Shown here piece by piece: positions 9,141 through 18,409 of a stretch of 64,000 nucleotides of DNA. The stretch is taken from positions 2,646,001-2,710,000 of the forward strand of contig NZ_JAJNAY010000001.1 of NCBI RefSeq assembly GCF_021010565.1. Direction: 5' to 3'. This DNA is from Chryseobacterium turcicum (GTDB lineage: Bacteria; Bacteroidota; Bacteroidia; Flavobacteriales; Weeksellaceae). Position 1 is the first letter of the stretch. Each line of letters opens with the position of its first letter. The notes under the pieces were generated by a model. That model was not told the DNA's origin. It did no database searches and was given only the letters and a program-made list of their open reading frames with translations. The translations under genes and the position numbers were made by a program.

Positions 9141-9920
9141 TTATTTTCGCTGACTCGAAAGATTCTTTTTAACTTTCATCATCAGAAAATCTGGTGTCAC
9201 TCTCGGAACATTGGAAAGAAACCAGTTCATAAAACCGACAACCTTCTTTCCTTTGCCATTTAAAAGAAGCTTTACTCCTGCTTCTGCAACAACTTCTGGA
9301 TGCACGGGTTTATTGGTTTTTACCATATTCGCCTTCAGCATTTCTTCATTGTAAAATCCGGTATCAATTGGTCCCGGACACAGAGCTGTGACCACAACTC
9401 CCGTTCCTTCAAGCTCGGAAGCTAGTGTTTCAGTAAAGGCTAAAACGAAAGTTTTCGTTGCGGAATACACCGAGTAATATGGAAACGGTAAAAATGCCAT
9501 CAGCGAAGAAATATTCATTATTCTGCCTGATTTTCTTGTGACCATATCCTTGACGAATAATTTGTTGAGCGCCACAAGACTGGAAATATTCAAATCAATC
9601 ATTTTCAGTTCTTCTTCCAAAGAAGTTTTTGTGAATTCGCCGTAAGTCCCTACACCTGCATTGTTGACCAACCCAGTTACCAATAGATTTTTCTCTTGAA
9701 CCTCGTTATAAAGTGCAATTGCATTTTCAACTTTTGACAAATCTTTAACAATATAATGCACAGAAACCTTGTATGATTTGATTAATTCTTCCTGTAATTT
9801 TTTCAGTTTTTCTTCGCTTCTTGCAACCAAAATCAGGTTCTTATCTTTCTCTGCAAGCTGAATCGCCATATGGTAACCTATTCCGGATGAAGCTCCTGTT
9901 ATTAATATATATTCTTCCAT
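9141..9920 (-). CDS. Short-chain dehydrogenase/reductase (DltE-type) in efflux operon
   Basis: A 259-residue SDR with TGASSGIG at residues 7-14, VNNAGVGTYGEF near 90 and a catalytic NISSLMAFLPFPYYSVYSATKTFV segment (Tyr-x3-Lys). The C-terminal VGFMNWFLSNVPRVTPDFLM tail is typical of the DltE-like subgroup. It is last in the tolC-adaptor-RND-SDR operon (25 bp after the pump). The position suggests it modifies a substrate that the pump also handles; this is inference. Confidence 0.92.
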   Translation of the reverse strand: MEEYILITGASSGIGYHMAIQLAEKDKNLILVARSEEKLKKLQEELIKSYKVSVHYIVKDLSKVENAIALYNEVQEKNLLVTGLVNNAGVGTYGEFTKTSLEEELKMIDLNISSLVALNKLFVKDMVTRKSGRIMNISSLMAFLPFPYYSVYSATKTFVLAFTETLASELEGTGVVVTALCPGPIDTGFYNEEMLKANMVKTNKPVHPEVVAEAGVKLLLNGKGKKVVGFMNWFLSNVPRVTPDFLMMKVKKNLSSQRK

Positions 9921-9945
9921 TTTATTTAAATTTTAATGATTAATT

Positions 9946-12900
9946 CTAATTTTCTTCTTCGCTCTCAATTTCCAAACTTGGTGGAATCAGTTTATACATT
10001 ACAGGTGTCACAATTCTTGAAAGAATCGTTGAGCTGATTAAACCTCCAATAAGTACGATAGCCAATGGTGCAATTAATGGATTGGAGTTTAATGCTAAAG
10101 GAATCAAACCGCAAATCGCTGTGATTGACGTTAAAACTACCGGAAGAAAACGGGTTTCTCCCGCAATAGCAATCGCTTCGTCAATTGATTTTCCTTCCAG
10201 TCTGAGCTGATTGGTAAAATCTACCAATAGCAGAGAGTTTTTAACCTGAATCCCAGACAATCCAATAAATCCTATGATGGCAACCAGTGACATCGGACTT
10301 CCGTCAATCAATAATAATATTACACCACCTAAAATCCCCAACGGAATGATTGACAATACGATGATGATTCCTTTGAAGGTTTTAAACTGAAGCAGCAAAA
10401 CTGCAACAAATAAAAATGTACTTAAGATAATCACGGAAAGAAAATTTCCGCCCAATGCATCTCCTTCCGATTCTTTTTCTCCTGCTAATTTGTAAGAATA
10501 ACCTGCAGGCATTTTCAGTTTATCCAATTGAGGAATAATATCCACCAAAAGATCATTCGCATAATAGCCTTTGGCTGACATTGCGGTCACTTTCGCAAAT
10601 CGTGATTTGTTGAAATGATTGATTGCTGTCGGTGAGGTTTCAAAAGAAACGGTCGCAATCTGGTTCAAAGCGACGGGTGCTCCCTGAACATTGTTGACAT
10701 ACAAGTTTTTCAAAGCATCCAGATTGGAAAATTTTTCTCTTGGTAATGTTAAAGTCACGGTTCGTGCATCGCCACGGTCATCAATATAATCTCCGATCGG
10801 CAAACCTACCACAGCAAGACGAATTACTTTGTCTACTTCGCTGGTCATCACGCCCAGCGTTCTCGCTTTTTCTTTATTAATTTTAACTTTTACATCGGTT
10901 TTGTAGATATTCAGTTCATTGTTGATATAAACTGTTCCTTCCTGTTTTCTCAAAATATTTTCAACCTGTGAAGACAGTTGTCTCAAAATAACAGGATCTT
11001 CTCCGAACAATCGCACCACGATATTCGCTTCAATAGGTGTTCCTTGTTCAAAATCTTTTACCTCTACTTTGGCATAAGGCATTGTCTTGAATTTCTCTCT
11101 CAAGATTTCGATCAATTCTGTCTTTGTTGCTGGTTTTGCCTCGTCCTCCAGCTGAACAAAGATCTGAGCGAAATCTGATTTTCTGTCCTGTGGATGGACG
11201 TTGTAATAGATCTGTGGATTTCCCTTTCCGACATTAGTTGTATAATAAGTAATTTCCTTGTGTTTTTTCAGTTCTGACTCAACAATTTTTGCCACACGAT
11301 CGCTTTCCGAAATGTTGGATTGAAGAGGCGTTTTAATATTGATCAAAAACATTGGTTTTTCAGAGGTCGGGAACAATTTGAATCCGGTAAAACTGAACAT
11401 TCCAAAAGCCAAAACACTCAATCCCAATGAAATTCCGATGGTAATTTTTGGATATTTCAACGCTTTAGGCATAATTCCTTTATAGCTGTTGGTCAGAAAC
11501 TTTTGAAGATATTGAAGAAAAATATTTCCGCCCTCGTGGTCGTGGGTTTTCAAAAATTTACTTCCTAAGAAAGGAACTAATGTAAGTGCCACCAACATCG
11601 AAGCTAATACACTCGTAATAACCGCCATAGGAAGACTTCTGAGAAACTCACCTGCTGCATCTGGAAGGAATGCCAATGGTAAAAATGCAATGATCAATGT
11701 CGCTGTACAGCCCACAACCGCCATTCCAATCTGTTTGGTACCTTTCAGAACCGCATCTTTTTTGGAATACCCTTCACGAAGCCATCTTTCAATATTTTCG
11801 ACGACCACGATACTGTCATCAACCAATAATCCCAAAGCAACCACCAATCCAACGATGCTTAGCTGATTTAATGAAAATCCTAACGCGTTCATCGCAATCA
11901 ACCCCAATGACAATGACAACGGAATGGAGATCATTACAATAATTGATGCACGAGAACCTAACGGTAATAAGGTGATGATCACCAAAACAATAGCCAATCC
12001 GAAATCAAAACCTAAATGTCCCAAACGCTGAGAAACCATATTGGCTTGATCAAAGTTTTTAACCAATTTGACATTTTCGGGAAGGCTTTTTGAGAAGTCA
12101 TCGATGATTGGCAAAAACTGCTTTTGAACATCCGTGATATTTACATTATCCTTCATTCCTGCAGTAAGCAAAACGCAACGGTGTCCATTGATCCTTGTGA
12201 TATGATCCATCGTCTGAGATTTGTAACCGACCTCGGCAACGTCTTTCATATAGACGATCTTTCCGTTGGCATTATAAATTACGGTGTTGGCAACATCTTC
12301 TTCGTTTTTAAATTTTCCGCTGGTTTTCACGTTGAAAACTTTGGTATCCATATCGATGCTTCCACCCGGAATATCGGCTGCTTCACTCTGCAAACTTCCC
12401 ATCACTACATTCAATGGAATTCTCAGTTGAGCGAGTTTGTCTAATTTTAAATCAACTCTAATTTCCTGTTCCGGAATTCCGGAATAGATCACATTTTTTA
12501 GATTGGTCAATTTCTCCAATTTGGATTTAAGTTGATCTGCCTCATCGTGTAGTTTTTTCTCAGAAGCATTTTCTGAAACCAAAGCAACCTGAAGAATTTT
12601 AACATCAGAAGATGATATTTTCTCTGTCTTGATCTGATAAATATCTTTCGGAAGTTCACTGTTTTTCAACGCATTCATCTCGGTTGAAATTTCCTGATAT
12701 TTGTTGTCAACATCAACTCCATATTTGAATTTCACTTGAAAAGCGGCAACACCATCCTCAACGGTCGTCAGAATCTTATCTATATTCTCCAATCCGTAGA
12801 TCTTATTTTCAATAGGTTTCACCACCTGTTCTTCCATATCTTTCGGGCTCGTTCCGGGATAAATAACTGTGATCAGATATTGTGGCGGATGTGTTGAGGG

Positions 12901-13011
12901 ATCTTCTGCTCTGGGCATTGTGAAGAGCGTAAGGAAACCGACTACTGCAACGAGAAGAAATATGATCAACGTAAACTGATAGTTTTTTACCGCAAAATTT
13001 GTAATTTTCAT
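9946..13011 (-). CDS. RND-family efflux pump, inner-membrane permease
   Basis: A 1021-residue RND transporter with 12 predicted membrane helices, two periplasmic porter halves and the TM4 proton-relay region VALGLLVDDSIVVVENIERWL (Asp-Asp pair). Lack of the DFGxxxDGA motif separates it from heavy-metal pumps and places it with hydrophobe/amphiphile exporters. It works with the adaptor encoded 6 bp upstream and the TolC protein before that, as a tripartite proton-driven pump across both membranes. The shared palindrome at 15436 points to repression by the TetR protein at 16688. Confidence 0.95.
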   Translation of the reverse strand: MKITNFAVKNYQFTLIIFLLVAVVGFLTLFTMPRAEDPSTHPPQYLITVIYPGTSPKDMEEQVVKPIENKIYGLENIDKILTTVEDGVAAFQVKFKYGVDVDNKYQEISTEMNALKNSELPKDIYQIKTEKISSSDVKILQVALVSENASEKKLHDEADQLKSKLEKLTNLKNVIYSGIPEQEIRVDLKLDKLAQLRIPLNVVMGSLQSEAADIPGGSIDMDTKVFNVKTSGKFKNEEDVANTVIYNANGKIVYMKDVAEVGYKSQTMDHITRINGHRCVLLTAGMKDNVNITDVQKQFLPIIDDFSKSLPENVKLVKNFDQANMVSQRLGHLGFDFGLAIVLVIITLLPLGSRASIIVMISIPLSLSLGLIAMNALGFSLNQLSIVGLVVALGLLVDDSIVVVENIERWLREGYSKKDAVLKGTKQIGMAVVGCTATLIIAFLPLAFLPDAAGEFLRSLPMAVITSVLASMLVALTLVPFLGSKFLKTHDHEGGNIFLQYLQKFLTNSYKGIMPKALKYPKITIGISLGLSVLAFGMFSFTGFKLFPTSEKPMFLINIKTPLQSNISESDRVAKIVESELKKHKEITYYTTNVGKGNPQIYYNVHPQDRKSDFAQIFVQLEDEAKPATKTELIEILREKFKTMPYAKVEVKDFEQGTPIEANIVVRLFGEDPVILRQLSSQVENILRKQEGTVYINNELNIYKTDVKVKINKEKARTLGVMTSEVDKVIRLAVVGLPIGDYIDDRGDARTVTLTLPREKFSNLDALKNLYVNNVQGAPVALNQIATVSFETSPTAINHFNKSRFAKVTAMSAKGYYANDLLVDIIPQLDKLKMPAGYSYKLAGEKESEGDALGGNFLSVIILSTFLFVAVLLLQFKTFKGIIIVLSIIPLGILGGVILLLIDGSPMSLVAIIGFIGLSGIQVKNSLLLVDFTNQLRLEGKSIDEAIAIAGETRFLPVVLTSITAICGLIPLALNSNPLIAPLAIVLIGGLISSTILSRIVTPVMYKLIPPSLEIESEEEN

Positions 13012-13017
13012 CAGTTC

Positions 13018-14061
13018 TTATTTAATGATTTTAATAGTTGACTGTTCATTCAGATAGGCACTGTTGGAAATCACGATTTTGTCACTTTTCTGAAGTCCAT
13101 CCTGAATGAATACTTTATCATTTTCAAATTTGGCAATCGTCACAGGTCTTTTTTTAACCTTAGTATTTTCAACAACATAGACAAAGGCTTTGTTTCCATC
13201 AGCTTCAAGCAGAGAATTGTAAGGAATCACGATAAAATCTTCGGAATGATCGGTTTTGATTTCTGCTTTCCCGAACATTCCTACGGCAGGTTTGCTGTCA
13301 TTCATCGTCAGTTTCAATTCTACCTGAAAAGATCCGATCGCCCTATCTGCCGATTGTGATTTTCTGAAAACAAAGGCATCAAACTTTTTATTAGGATAAC
13401 CATCCAGTGTGACAACTGCCTTCTGTCCAATCTTCGTGGATGCCCATTCCGTATCCGTTAAACCAACTTTTAGTAAATAATTATTGTTGTGGGAAGTTTC
13501 ATTGATTAACAAAACCGGAGAGCCCAAACCTACGATCTCACCTTTATTGGCAACTTTTTGCGCAACAAAACCATCGGCACTCGCATAGATTTTCGAGTAT
13601 TTTACATTAAATGCAACAGCATCTTTCTGCTTTCGTGCAATGTCTAGACCCGTTCTGGTATTCTGAACCTGCTCCAAAGTGTACACACTGTCTTTGTATA
13701 AATTGGTTGCCCGTTTGTAATCACGTTCGTTTTTTTGAACATTCAGATCAGATTGATTGAGACCTGCACGGATTTCCGTTTCATCCAAAGTCGCCAAAAG
13801 TTGACCTTTTCTAAAAAACTGACCTTCTTCCACAAAAACACCGCTCACTACTCCACCGATCTTGAAGGAATAGGTCGTTTCATTTTCTGTCGTTACCAAA
13901 CCGGACACGCTGATGTTTCCGGCCAATGCCAAAGAGCCAACAGTTGCAGTTTTCACAGCAATAACCTCGGCATTTTCAAATGTTTTTACTTCTTTTTTCT
14001 CTTCTTTACAGGACGAGATCAGGAAAAGGGAAAGGAGTGATATTGTGATTGTTTTATTCAT
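13018..14061 (-). CDS. RND efflux periplasmic adaptor (HlyD/AcrA-type lipoprotein)
   Basis: A 347-residue membrane-fusion protein from the ATG at 14061. MNKTITISLLSLFLISSC is a lipoprotein signal with Cys18 in the lipobox. Then follow the lipoyl-like barrel-sandwich region (GVFVEEGQFFRKGQLLATLDETEI), an alpha-hairpin and beta-barrel. The open frame runs 62 codons further upstream, but that part overlaps tolC and has no family match. An ATG at 14073 is a close alternative, 4 bp after the tolC stop. The adaptor joins the pump to TolC. Confidence 0.93.
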   Translation of the reverse strand: MNKTITISLLSLFLISSCKEEKKEVKTFENAEVIAVKTATVGSLALAGNISVSGLVTTENETTYSFKIGGVVSGVFVEEGQFFRKGQLLATLDETEIRAGLNQSDLNVQKNERDYKRATNLYKDSVYTLEQVQNTRTGLDIARKQKDAVAFNVKYSKIYASADGFVAQKVANKGEIVGLGSPVLLINETSHNNNYLLKVGLTDTEWASTKIGQKAVVTLDGYPNKKFDAFVFRKSQSADRAIGSFQVELKLTMNDSKPAVGMFGKAEIKTDHSEDFIVIPYNSLLEADGNKAFVYVVENTKVKKRPVTIAKFENDKVFIQDGLQKSDKIVISNSAYLNEQSTIKIIK

Positions 14062-14077
14062 ATTAGTTATCATAAGT

Positions 14078-15412
14078 TTATTTGTTAAAATTGAATGTTG
14101 CATTGGCTCTTTCCAGCTCTGCAAAGGCAATCCAGGAGTTATACAATGAGATATTGGCGTTAAGTTGTGTATTAACCACCTGATTTTGTGCATCCAGTAA
14201 TTCGATGTAAATTGCCATCCCTTCTTTGTACAGTTTGGTGACGTCACCGTTGTATTTTTTGGCAGTTTCTTTTTGCTTACTGTCAGATTGGTATTGCTCT
14301 AAAGCTGATCTTAAATTGTTTTGCGAAACCTGAAACTGTAGCAACAACTGCTGTTTCACATTGTCGATCTGGGAACTGATCTTTTTGCTCTCCTCATCAA
14401 CCTGCTTCAGTTTATATTTGTTCTTGTTGCCTGAGAAAATGTTCCATTCAAGGCTTAGACCTGCGAAATAATAGCGGGAAGATTTATCTACTTTAAAATC
14501 GAAATCCTGTATTCCCAAATCTGCAAAACCGCTTAATTTTGGAAACCAATTGGATCTCGTTAATTGATAAACATTTTCGTTGATCTCTTTAGCCCGACCC
14601 AGTTGTTTCAATTCTTCTCTGTTGGCGGTATTTTCTGCAAGAAGTTCGGCAGGCAATTCCATATTTTCATCAATCTCGATGTCTGAATCCAGTTTTTGAT
14701 TTATAAGAAAGTTGAAATAAGCTTTAGCATTTTTGCTGGTATTTTTCGCAGTTTCAAGATTCGCCTCAATTCTTATAACTTCATTATCACTTCGTAAAAC
14801 AGCGGTTCGGTTGATCTTGTCATTTTTGAAAAGCGATTTGTTCACTCTTTGATTTTCTTTAACAATGGACAAAGCATTTTCATAGATCCTAATGCCTTCC
14901 ACCGACTGTAAATATTTGTAATAGGCAATTTTTATTTCCTTAACCAATTCTCGCTGATAAATTTCTAATTCGATCTTTTGCAACGTGGTTTGTTGAGCCT
15001 TGATTTTTTTGTTATAAATAATCTCGTAATTCAAAAGAGGCATCGTTGTGTGAAGTTTTACGTCGTAGAAATTATTGGGATTGATCAAAACAGACTGATT
15101 CTGCAACTGAGGAAAAGCATTGGAGTTGGTGATTTGATTCAATGTGCTGTACACCGGATTCAGCATATCCCCGATTGGAATATCGATGGTTCTACCACCG
15201 TCTGCAATCGTGTAATTTCCGACGAAAGCCACTGTTGGCGAAAACAGAGAATGTGCTTCTTTTAAAGCATACAAACTTTTGTTGATGTCGAAGTTTTTCT
15301 GTTTGATGACTTCGTTATTTTGCAGACCAATTTCTATGTAGTGGTCGAGATGGCTTTGGGAATACCCGAAAAATCCGAGGCAAAACAAAACTATTAATGA
15401 TAATTTTTTCAT
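14078..15412 (-). CDS. TolC-family outer-membrane efflux protein
   Basis: A 444-residue protein with a signal peptide (MKKLSLIVLFCLGFFGYSQ) and the two OEP repeats of long coiled-coil helices characteristic of TolC (for example NKKIKAQQTTLQKIELEIYQRELVKEIKIAYYKYLQ and the C-terminal GMAIYIELLDAQNQVVNTQLNANISLYNSWIAFAELERA). It forms the trimeric outer-membrane duct and is the first gene of the tolC-adaptor-RND-SDR operon. The 15-bp palindrome 15436-15450 lies 24 bp upstream of the start codon. Confidence 0.94.
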   Translation of the reverse strand: MKKLSLIVLFCLGFFGYSQSHLDHYIEIGLQNNEVIKQKNFDINKSLYALKEAHSLFSPTVAFVGNYTIADGGRTIDIPIGDMLNPVYSTLNQITNSNAFPQLQNQSVLINPNNFYDVKLHTTMPLLNYEIIYNKKIKAQQTTLQKIELEIYQRELVKEIKIAYYKYLQSVEGIRIYENALSIVKENQRVNKSLFKNDKINRTAVLRSDNEVIRIEANLETAKNTSKNAKAYFNFLINQKLDSDIEIDENMELPAELLAENTANREELKQLGRAKEINENVYQLTRSNWFPKLSGFADLGIQDFDFKVDKSSRYYFAGLSLEWNIFSGNKNKYKLKQVDEESKKISSQIDNVKQQLLLQFQVSQNNLRSALEQYQSDSKQKETAKKYNGDVTKLYKEGMAIYIELLDAQNQVVNTQLNANISLYNSWIAFAELERANATFNFNK

Positions 15413-15435
15413 TTTATTTATACATTGTTTTATAT

Positions 15436-15450
15436 TTGAACATTGTTCAA
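15436..15450. promoter_or_regulatory. TetR-type operator in front of the efflux operon
   Basis: TTGAACATTGTTCAA is a perfect 7-1-7 palindrome, 24 bp before the tolC start. The same TGAAC-N3-GTTCA core recurs at 16653 and 17341. Confidence 0.75.
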
Positions 15451-15568
15451 GTTTTTAGATAAAAAAATAGCTTTTTGCTTATTACAGAGCAATATTTGAT
15501 TACTCATTATTATTTCTATAAGAAAGATATTTATTACATCAAATTGCTAGAGAAAGTCAATTGTTTAT

Positions 15569-16489
15569 CTACAAAAACATTTCAGCTGACAGCTCAGAAT
15601 TCACCCTGACTCCCGCCACATTTCCTGACGAGACTGCTAATGCAACCGATCTTAATGGGTTAGAGTTATCACCTACTGCATAGATCCCATCCACACTTGT
15701 TTTTTGTAAGGAATCAATATTAATCAGACCTGTATCTGTCATTTCACATCCTAATTCCTTCGGAATGCTACAATGTTGTCGGAATGGTACCGGTGCATAC
15801 ATTGCTTCAAAACTTTCTGCTGTTCCATCAGAAAAAATGACCTTAGTGACATATCCATTATGATGTTCTATTTCCGAAATTTTTTTCTCAATTACTTTTA
15901 CGCCATTTTTCTTAAGTGTAGCAATATCATCAACATTATTGACAGTTTTACCTGATGTAATTAAGGTTACATCATCGGTCAAATTCTTAATTAACGAAGT
16001 AAAATGTACCAAACGATCTCCTTCCCCTAAAATAGCTGTTTTTTTGTTCCTGAATTCATATCCGTGACAATAAGGGCAATGTATAACGGATATACCCCAG
16101 CATTCTGCGAATCCTTTGATATCATGCATTATATCTAAAATTCCGGAAGCAAAAATTAGTTTTTTACCTTTAAATGATTTGCCATCTGAAGTCTCGATTA
16201 AAAAACCTTCAGATATTTTACGTCCATTGACTGCGAAACCATTGTAAAACTCGATGGTAGGATATTTAGAAACCTCTTCTTTAGCTATTTTCGCAATTTC
16301 TCCTGGAGGCATGCCGTCTCTCGTTAAGAAATTCTGCGAATGAGGGGTTTGCTTATTGCAGGGATTTCCACTGTCAATAATTAAGACATTTCTCAAAGAA
16401 CGTCCGAGTGTCAATGCAGAAGAGAGTCCTGCATAGCTACCACCTACGATAATTGTATCGTACAATTTTTCATTACTTAATAATCCCAT
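15569..16489 (-). CDS. Thioredoxin-reductase-like FAD/NAD(P)-dependent oxidoreductase
   Basis: A 306-residue two-dinucleotide-domain flavoprotein. The FAD site is IIVGGSYAGLSSALTLGR (residues 13-30), the active Cys138-Pro-Tyr-Cys141 (HCPYCHGYE) gives a redox disulfide, and the C-terminal GIYAVGDNSNPLRSVALAVSSG is the FAD-binding ATG-like motif. It is diverged from the TrxB at 41232 (CATC) and belongs with thioredoxin-reductase-like or gliotoxin-reductase-like proteins that may act on thiols other than thioredoxin. It shares the TetR operator with the efflux operon, so it is probably part of the same stress response. Confidence 0.88.
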   Translation of the reverse strand: MGLLSNEKLYDTIIVGGSYAGLSSALTLGRSLRNVLIIDSGNPCNKQTPHSQNFLTRDGMPPGEIAKIAKEEVSKYPTIEFYNGFAVNGRKISEGFLIETSDGKSFKGKKLIFASGILDIMHDIKGFAECWGISVIHCPYCHGYEFRNKKTAILGEGDRLVHFTSLIKNLTDDVTLITSGKTVNNVDDIATLKKNGVKVIEKKISEIEHHNGYVTKVIFSDGTAESFEAMYAPVPFRQHCSIPKELGCEMTDTGLINIDSLQKTSVDGIYAVGDNSNPLRSVALAVSSGNVAGVRVNSELSAEMFL

Positions 16490-16500
16490 ATCAATGCTAT

Positions 16501-16570
16501 TAAAAAAGACAGAAGGTTCGGAAATCGTAAAAAATGCGAGGGATCCCTTTTTAATAAAAATCTTCTGTCT
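16501..16570 (-). promoter_or_regulatory. Structured leader / possible attenuator before the flavoprotein gene
   Basis: In the minus-strand transcript AGACAGAAG is separated by 46 nt (containing a GGGATCCC palindrome) from CTTCTGTCT, which runs directly into six T, ending 12 bp before the start codon at 16489. A 9-bp perfect stem followed by a T run resembles an intrinsic terminator or start-site-sequestering hairpin. A ligand is not identifiable. Confidence 0.5.
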
Positions 16571-16652
16571 ATAGTTATTATTATATATTTAATCTGTTTT
16601 AAAGCTTATCTTACAGCACAAATCTCCGTTTCTAATTTACTATGATAAATTT

Positions 16653-16665
16653 TGAACACTGTTCA
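16653..16665. promoter_or_regulatory. TetR-type operator upstream of the flavoprotein gene
   Basis: TGAACACTGTTCA is a perfect 6-1-6 palindrome located between the tetR stop and the flavoprotein start, 164 bp upstream of the latter. Confidence 0.75.
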
Positions 16666-16687
16666 TTAATTTATTCAAAAAAAAACT

Positions 16688-17305
16688 TTACAGTTTTTCT
16701 ATCATTATTAAAAATTCATTATATCCTTCAAACATAATGGTATCCGGACTACTGAATTTCAAACCTTTTGTTCTCTGACGAATTTCCAGACTGCACATTC
16801 CGTGTACCAAACTCCAGATCATAAAAGCTAATGCTTCAGAATTATGATTTTTAAAATGACCTTTAGACATACATTCTTCAACTGTTTTTTTAACATATCC
16901 AAAGGTTTCTTTTCCTTCTGACCATAAGTCATTTTCTGTATTCTCAAGATACTCCATCGGAGCTCGTAAATTGAACATCAAATCATACATCTCAGAATTC
17001 TCCAAAGCAAATTTCATGTAAATTGTACCCATTTTACGAATTCTCTGCATCGGGTCTTCTATCGAAAGTAATTCTTTAAAATATCCTCCTAATTCCTTAA
17101 AACCTATTGAGTGTAAGTCGTGAAGAATTGCATTTTTATCTTTGAAATAAACGTAAACCGTTCCAACACTATAATTAATTTCGTCAGCAATATTTCTGAT
17201 AGTTGTCTGATCGATCCCTTTTTCAACAAAAAGTTTTTTTGCTCCATTAAGAATTAATAATCTTAATGCTTCTTTTTCCTGTTTTTTTCTTTCGCTAATA
17301 CTCAT
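16688..17305 (-). CDS. TetR/AcrR-family transcriptional repressor
   Basis: A 205-residue protein with an N-terminal TetR HTH (LRLLILNGAKKLFVEKGIDQTTIRNIADEINYSVGTVYVYFKDKNAIL, residues about 14-60) and an all-helical C-terminal ligand domain. Such repressors release DNA on binding a drug or lipid. The palindrome at 17341-17353 overlaps the expected -33 region of its own promoter, and copies lie before tolC and the flavoprotein gene, so it most likely represses all three units. The inducer is unknown. Confidence 0.93.
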   Translation of the reverse strand: MSISERKKQEKEALRLLILNGAKKLFVEKGIDQTTIRNIADEINYSVGTVYVYFKDKNAILHDLHSIGFKELGGYFKELLSIEDPMQRIRKMGTIYMKFALENSEMYDLMFNLRAPMEYLENTENDLWSEGKETFGYVKKTVEECMSKGHFKNHNSEALAFMIWSLVHGMCSLEIRQRTKGLKFSSPDTIMFEGYNEFLIMIEKL

Positions 17306-17321
17306 AATCGAATTTCTTCTG

Positions 17322-17353
17322 CAAATGTATGAATATTTTTTGAACGATGTTCA
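17322..17353 (-). promoter_or_regulatory. tetR promoter (-7 box) with overlapping operator
   Basis: Minus strand TACATTTG (17322-17329) fits TAnnTTTG, 17 bp upstream of the tetR ATG. The operator TGAACGATGTTCA (17341-17353) sits where the -33 box would be, a classic autorepression layout. Confidence 0.7.
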
Positions 17354-17541
17354 TTTTTTCATTTTAAAACATTCTAATTCTCAAATTTATAGTATCTGAT
17401 TTTTTAGGTAATTATATATCTCAATGTACTAACTATGGCAAAATTAGTTTTTAACGAAACCTACATTAGATAGTAAGTAATATTTATGAAAAAGAAGATC
17501 TATTTTGACGATTGGTACATTTAAGTATATTGACACCAAAA
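17354..17541. other. Gene-free stretch with a 19-bp repeat end
   Basis: No credible complete gene is present. A 12-codon open stretch (17486-17524) ends just before AAGTATATTGACACCAAAA (17523-17541), which recurs in inverted orientation at 39106-39124. The stretch may be the relic 3' end of a mobile-element gene. Confidence 0.4.
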
Positions 17542-17572
17542 AGTATTACTGCAAGAAGGTTGCAGTAATACT
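17542..17572 (-). terminator. Terminator of the pckA-gcvH-gcvT-methyltransferase operon
   Basis: A perfect 13-bp stem (AGTATTACTGCAA / TTGCAGTAATACT) with a 5-nt loop. The minus strand continues in a T run (CTTTTTGG), and the plus strand ends in nine A, that is, T on the minus side before the stem. Confidence 0.8.
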
Positions 17573-17706
17573 AAAAAAAAATACATAATATTCAGACCTA
17601 TGTATTCTGTTGACAAATCAAGTTTCTCAATATTTGTCATTCTCTTTTTTCAATTTATAGAAAAGGCTTTGTTTACCGAAGAATTTTTCTATTCCTTATC
17701 TTCCTC

Positions 17707-18315
17707 TCAAAATATCTTTTCCCAAAAATTCAATAACTTATTGCAAGCGGTATCTACTAAAGTAAAACTGTTAGGAATTTCGTCCCATTTACTCCAATAA
17801 GTAACCAGTCTCGTTCCAATAGGTGTTGCGTCAAGCTGTTCCCTCACATACGACGAATAATCGTAGTATAAATCTCTATCATGAATAATTGTATCATCAA
17901 TGGAGCAAGAAGTATCTATATTTTCATAAAAAGAATTAAAAAAATAGAATGCTTCATATTCTAAAAAAGGGACTTCTTTTATATTTACATTAATAAAATC
18001 AACATTATTTATATTGTGTTTATCGGCTAATTTTTTTGATATTTTAGTTAGAGATGCTCTTTGCTCAACTCCATAAAATATACCATCTGTAGAAGCTGCT
18101 CCTACAAGACAAAATTTACCCGCTCCGGATCCAATATCCAAGACTCTTCTATTGGTATCATCAACTAAATATTTAGCAGCCATCTTAGCAACAGCAACAG
18201 GAGTCCAATGACGTTGTGACAAAGCTTTTATATGTTCAGGATATATTTCATTAAAAGTATTGTCATCAATATCCATATTTAATTTAAGGTATTCAAAAAT
18301 CATTCTATCATTCAA
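17707..18315 (-). CDS. Class I SAM-dependent methyltransferase
   Basis: A 202-residue protein with motif I RVLDIGSGAGKFCLVGA (residues about 57-73) and an acidic residue after the second strand (FYGVEQRASL), the standard SAM-binding fold of class I methyltransferases. The methyl acceptor is not predictable. It lies 94 bp after gcvT and before the strong terminator at 17542, so it is probably the last gene of the pckA-gcvH-gcvT transcript, which would tie it to one-carbon metabolism by position only. Confidence 0.82.
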   Translation of the reverse strand: MNDRMIFEYLKLNMDIDDNTFNEIYPEHIKALSQRHWTPVAVAKMAAKYLVDDTNRRVLDIGSGAGKFCLVGAASTDGIFYGVEQRASLTKISKKLADKHNINNVDFINVNIKEVPFLEYEAFYFFNSFYENIDTSCSIDDTIIHDRDLYYDYSSYVREQLDATPIGTRLVTYWSKWDEIPNSFTLVDTACNKLLNFWEKIF

Positions 18316-18409
18316 TTATATGCCTCACAGATTAAGAAATTATTTTACCAATCACAAGTAAAATAAGCAAGATCCAACAATTTGAAAAATTGATATTATC
18401 AGAGGTAAG

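Noticed and set aside
14062-14247. 62-codon extension of the adaptor before 14061
   Set aside because: It overlaps tolC in another frame and would destroy the lipoprotein signal.
17600-17800. 66-codon plus-strand frame overlapping the methyltransferase 3' end
   Set aside because: Antisense to a recognised gene and without any recognisable feature.
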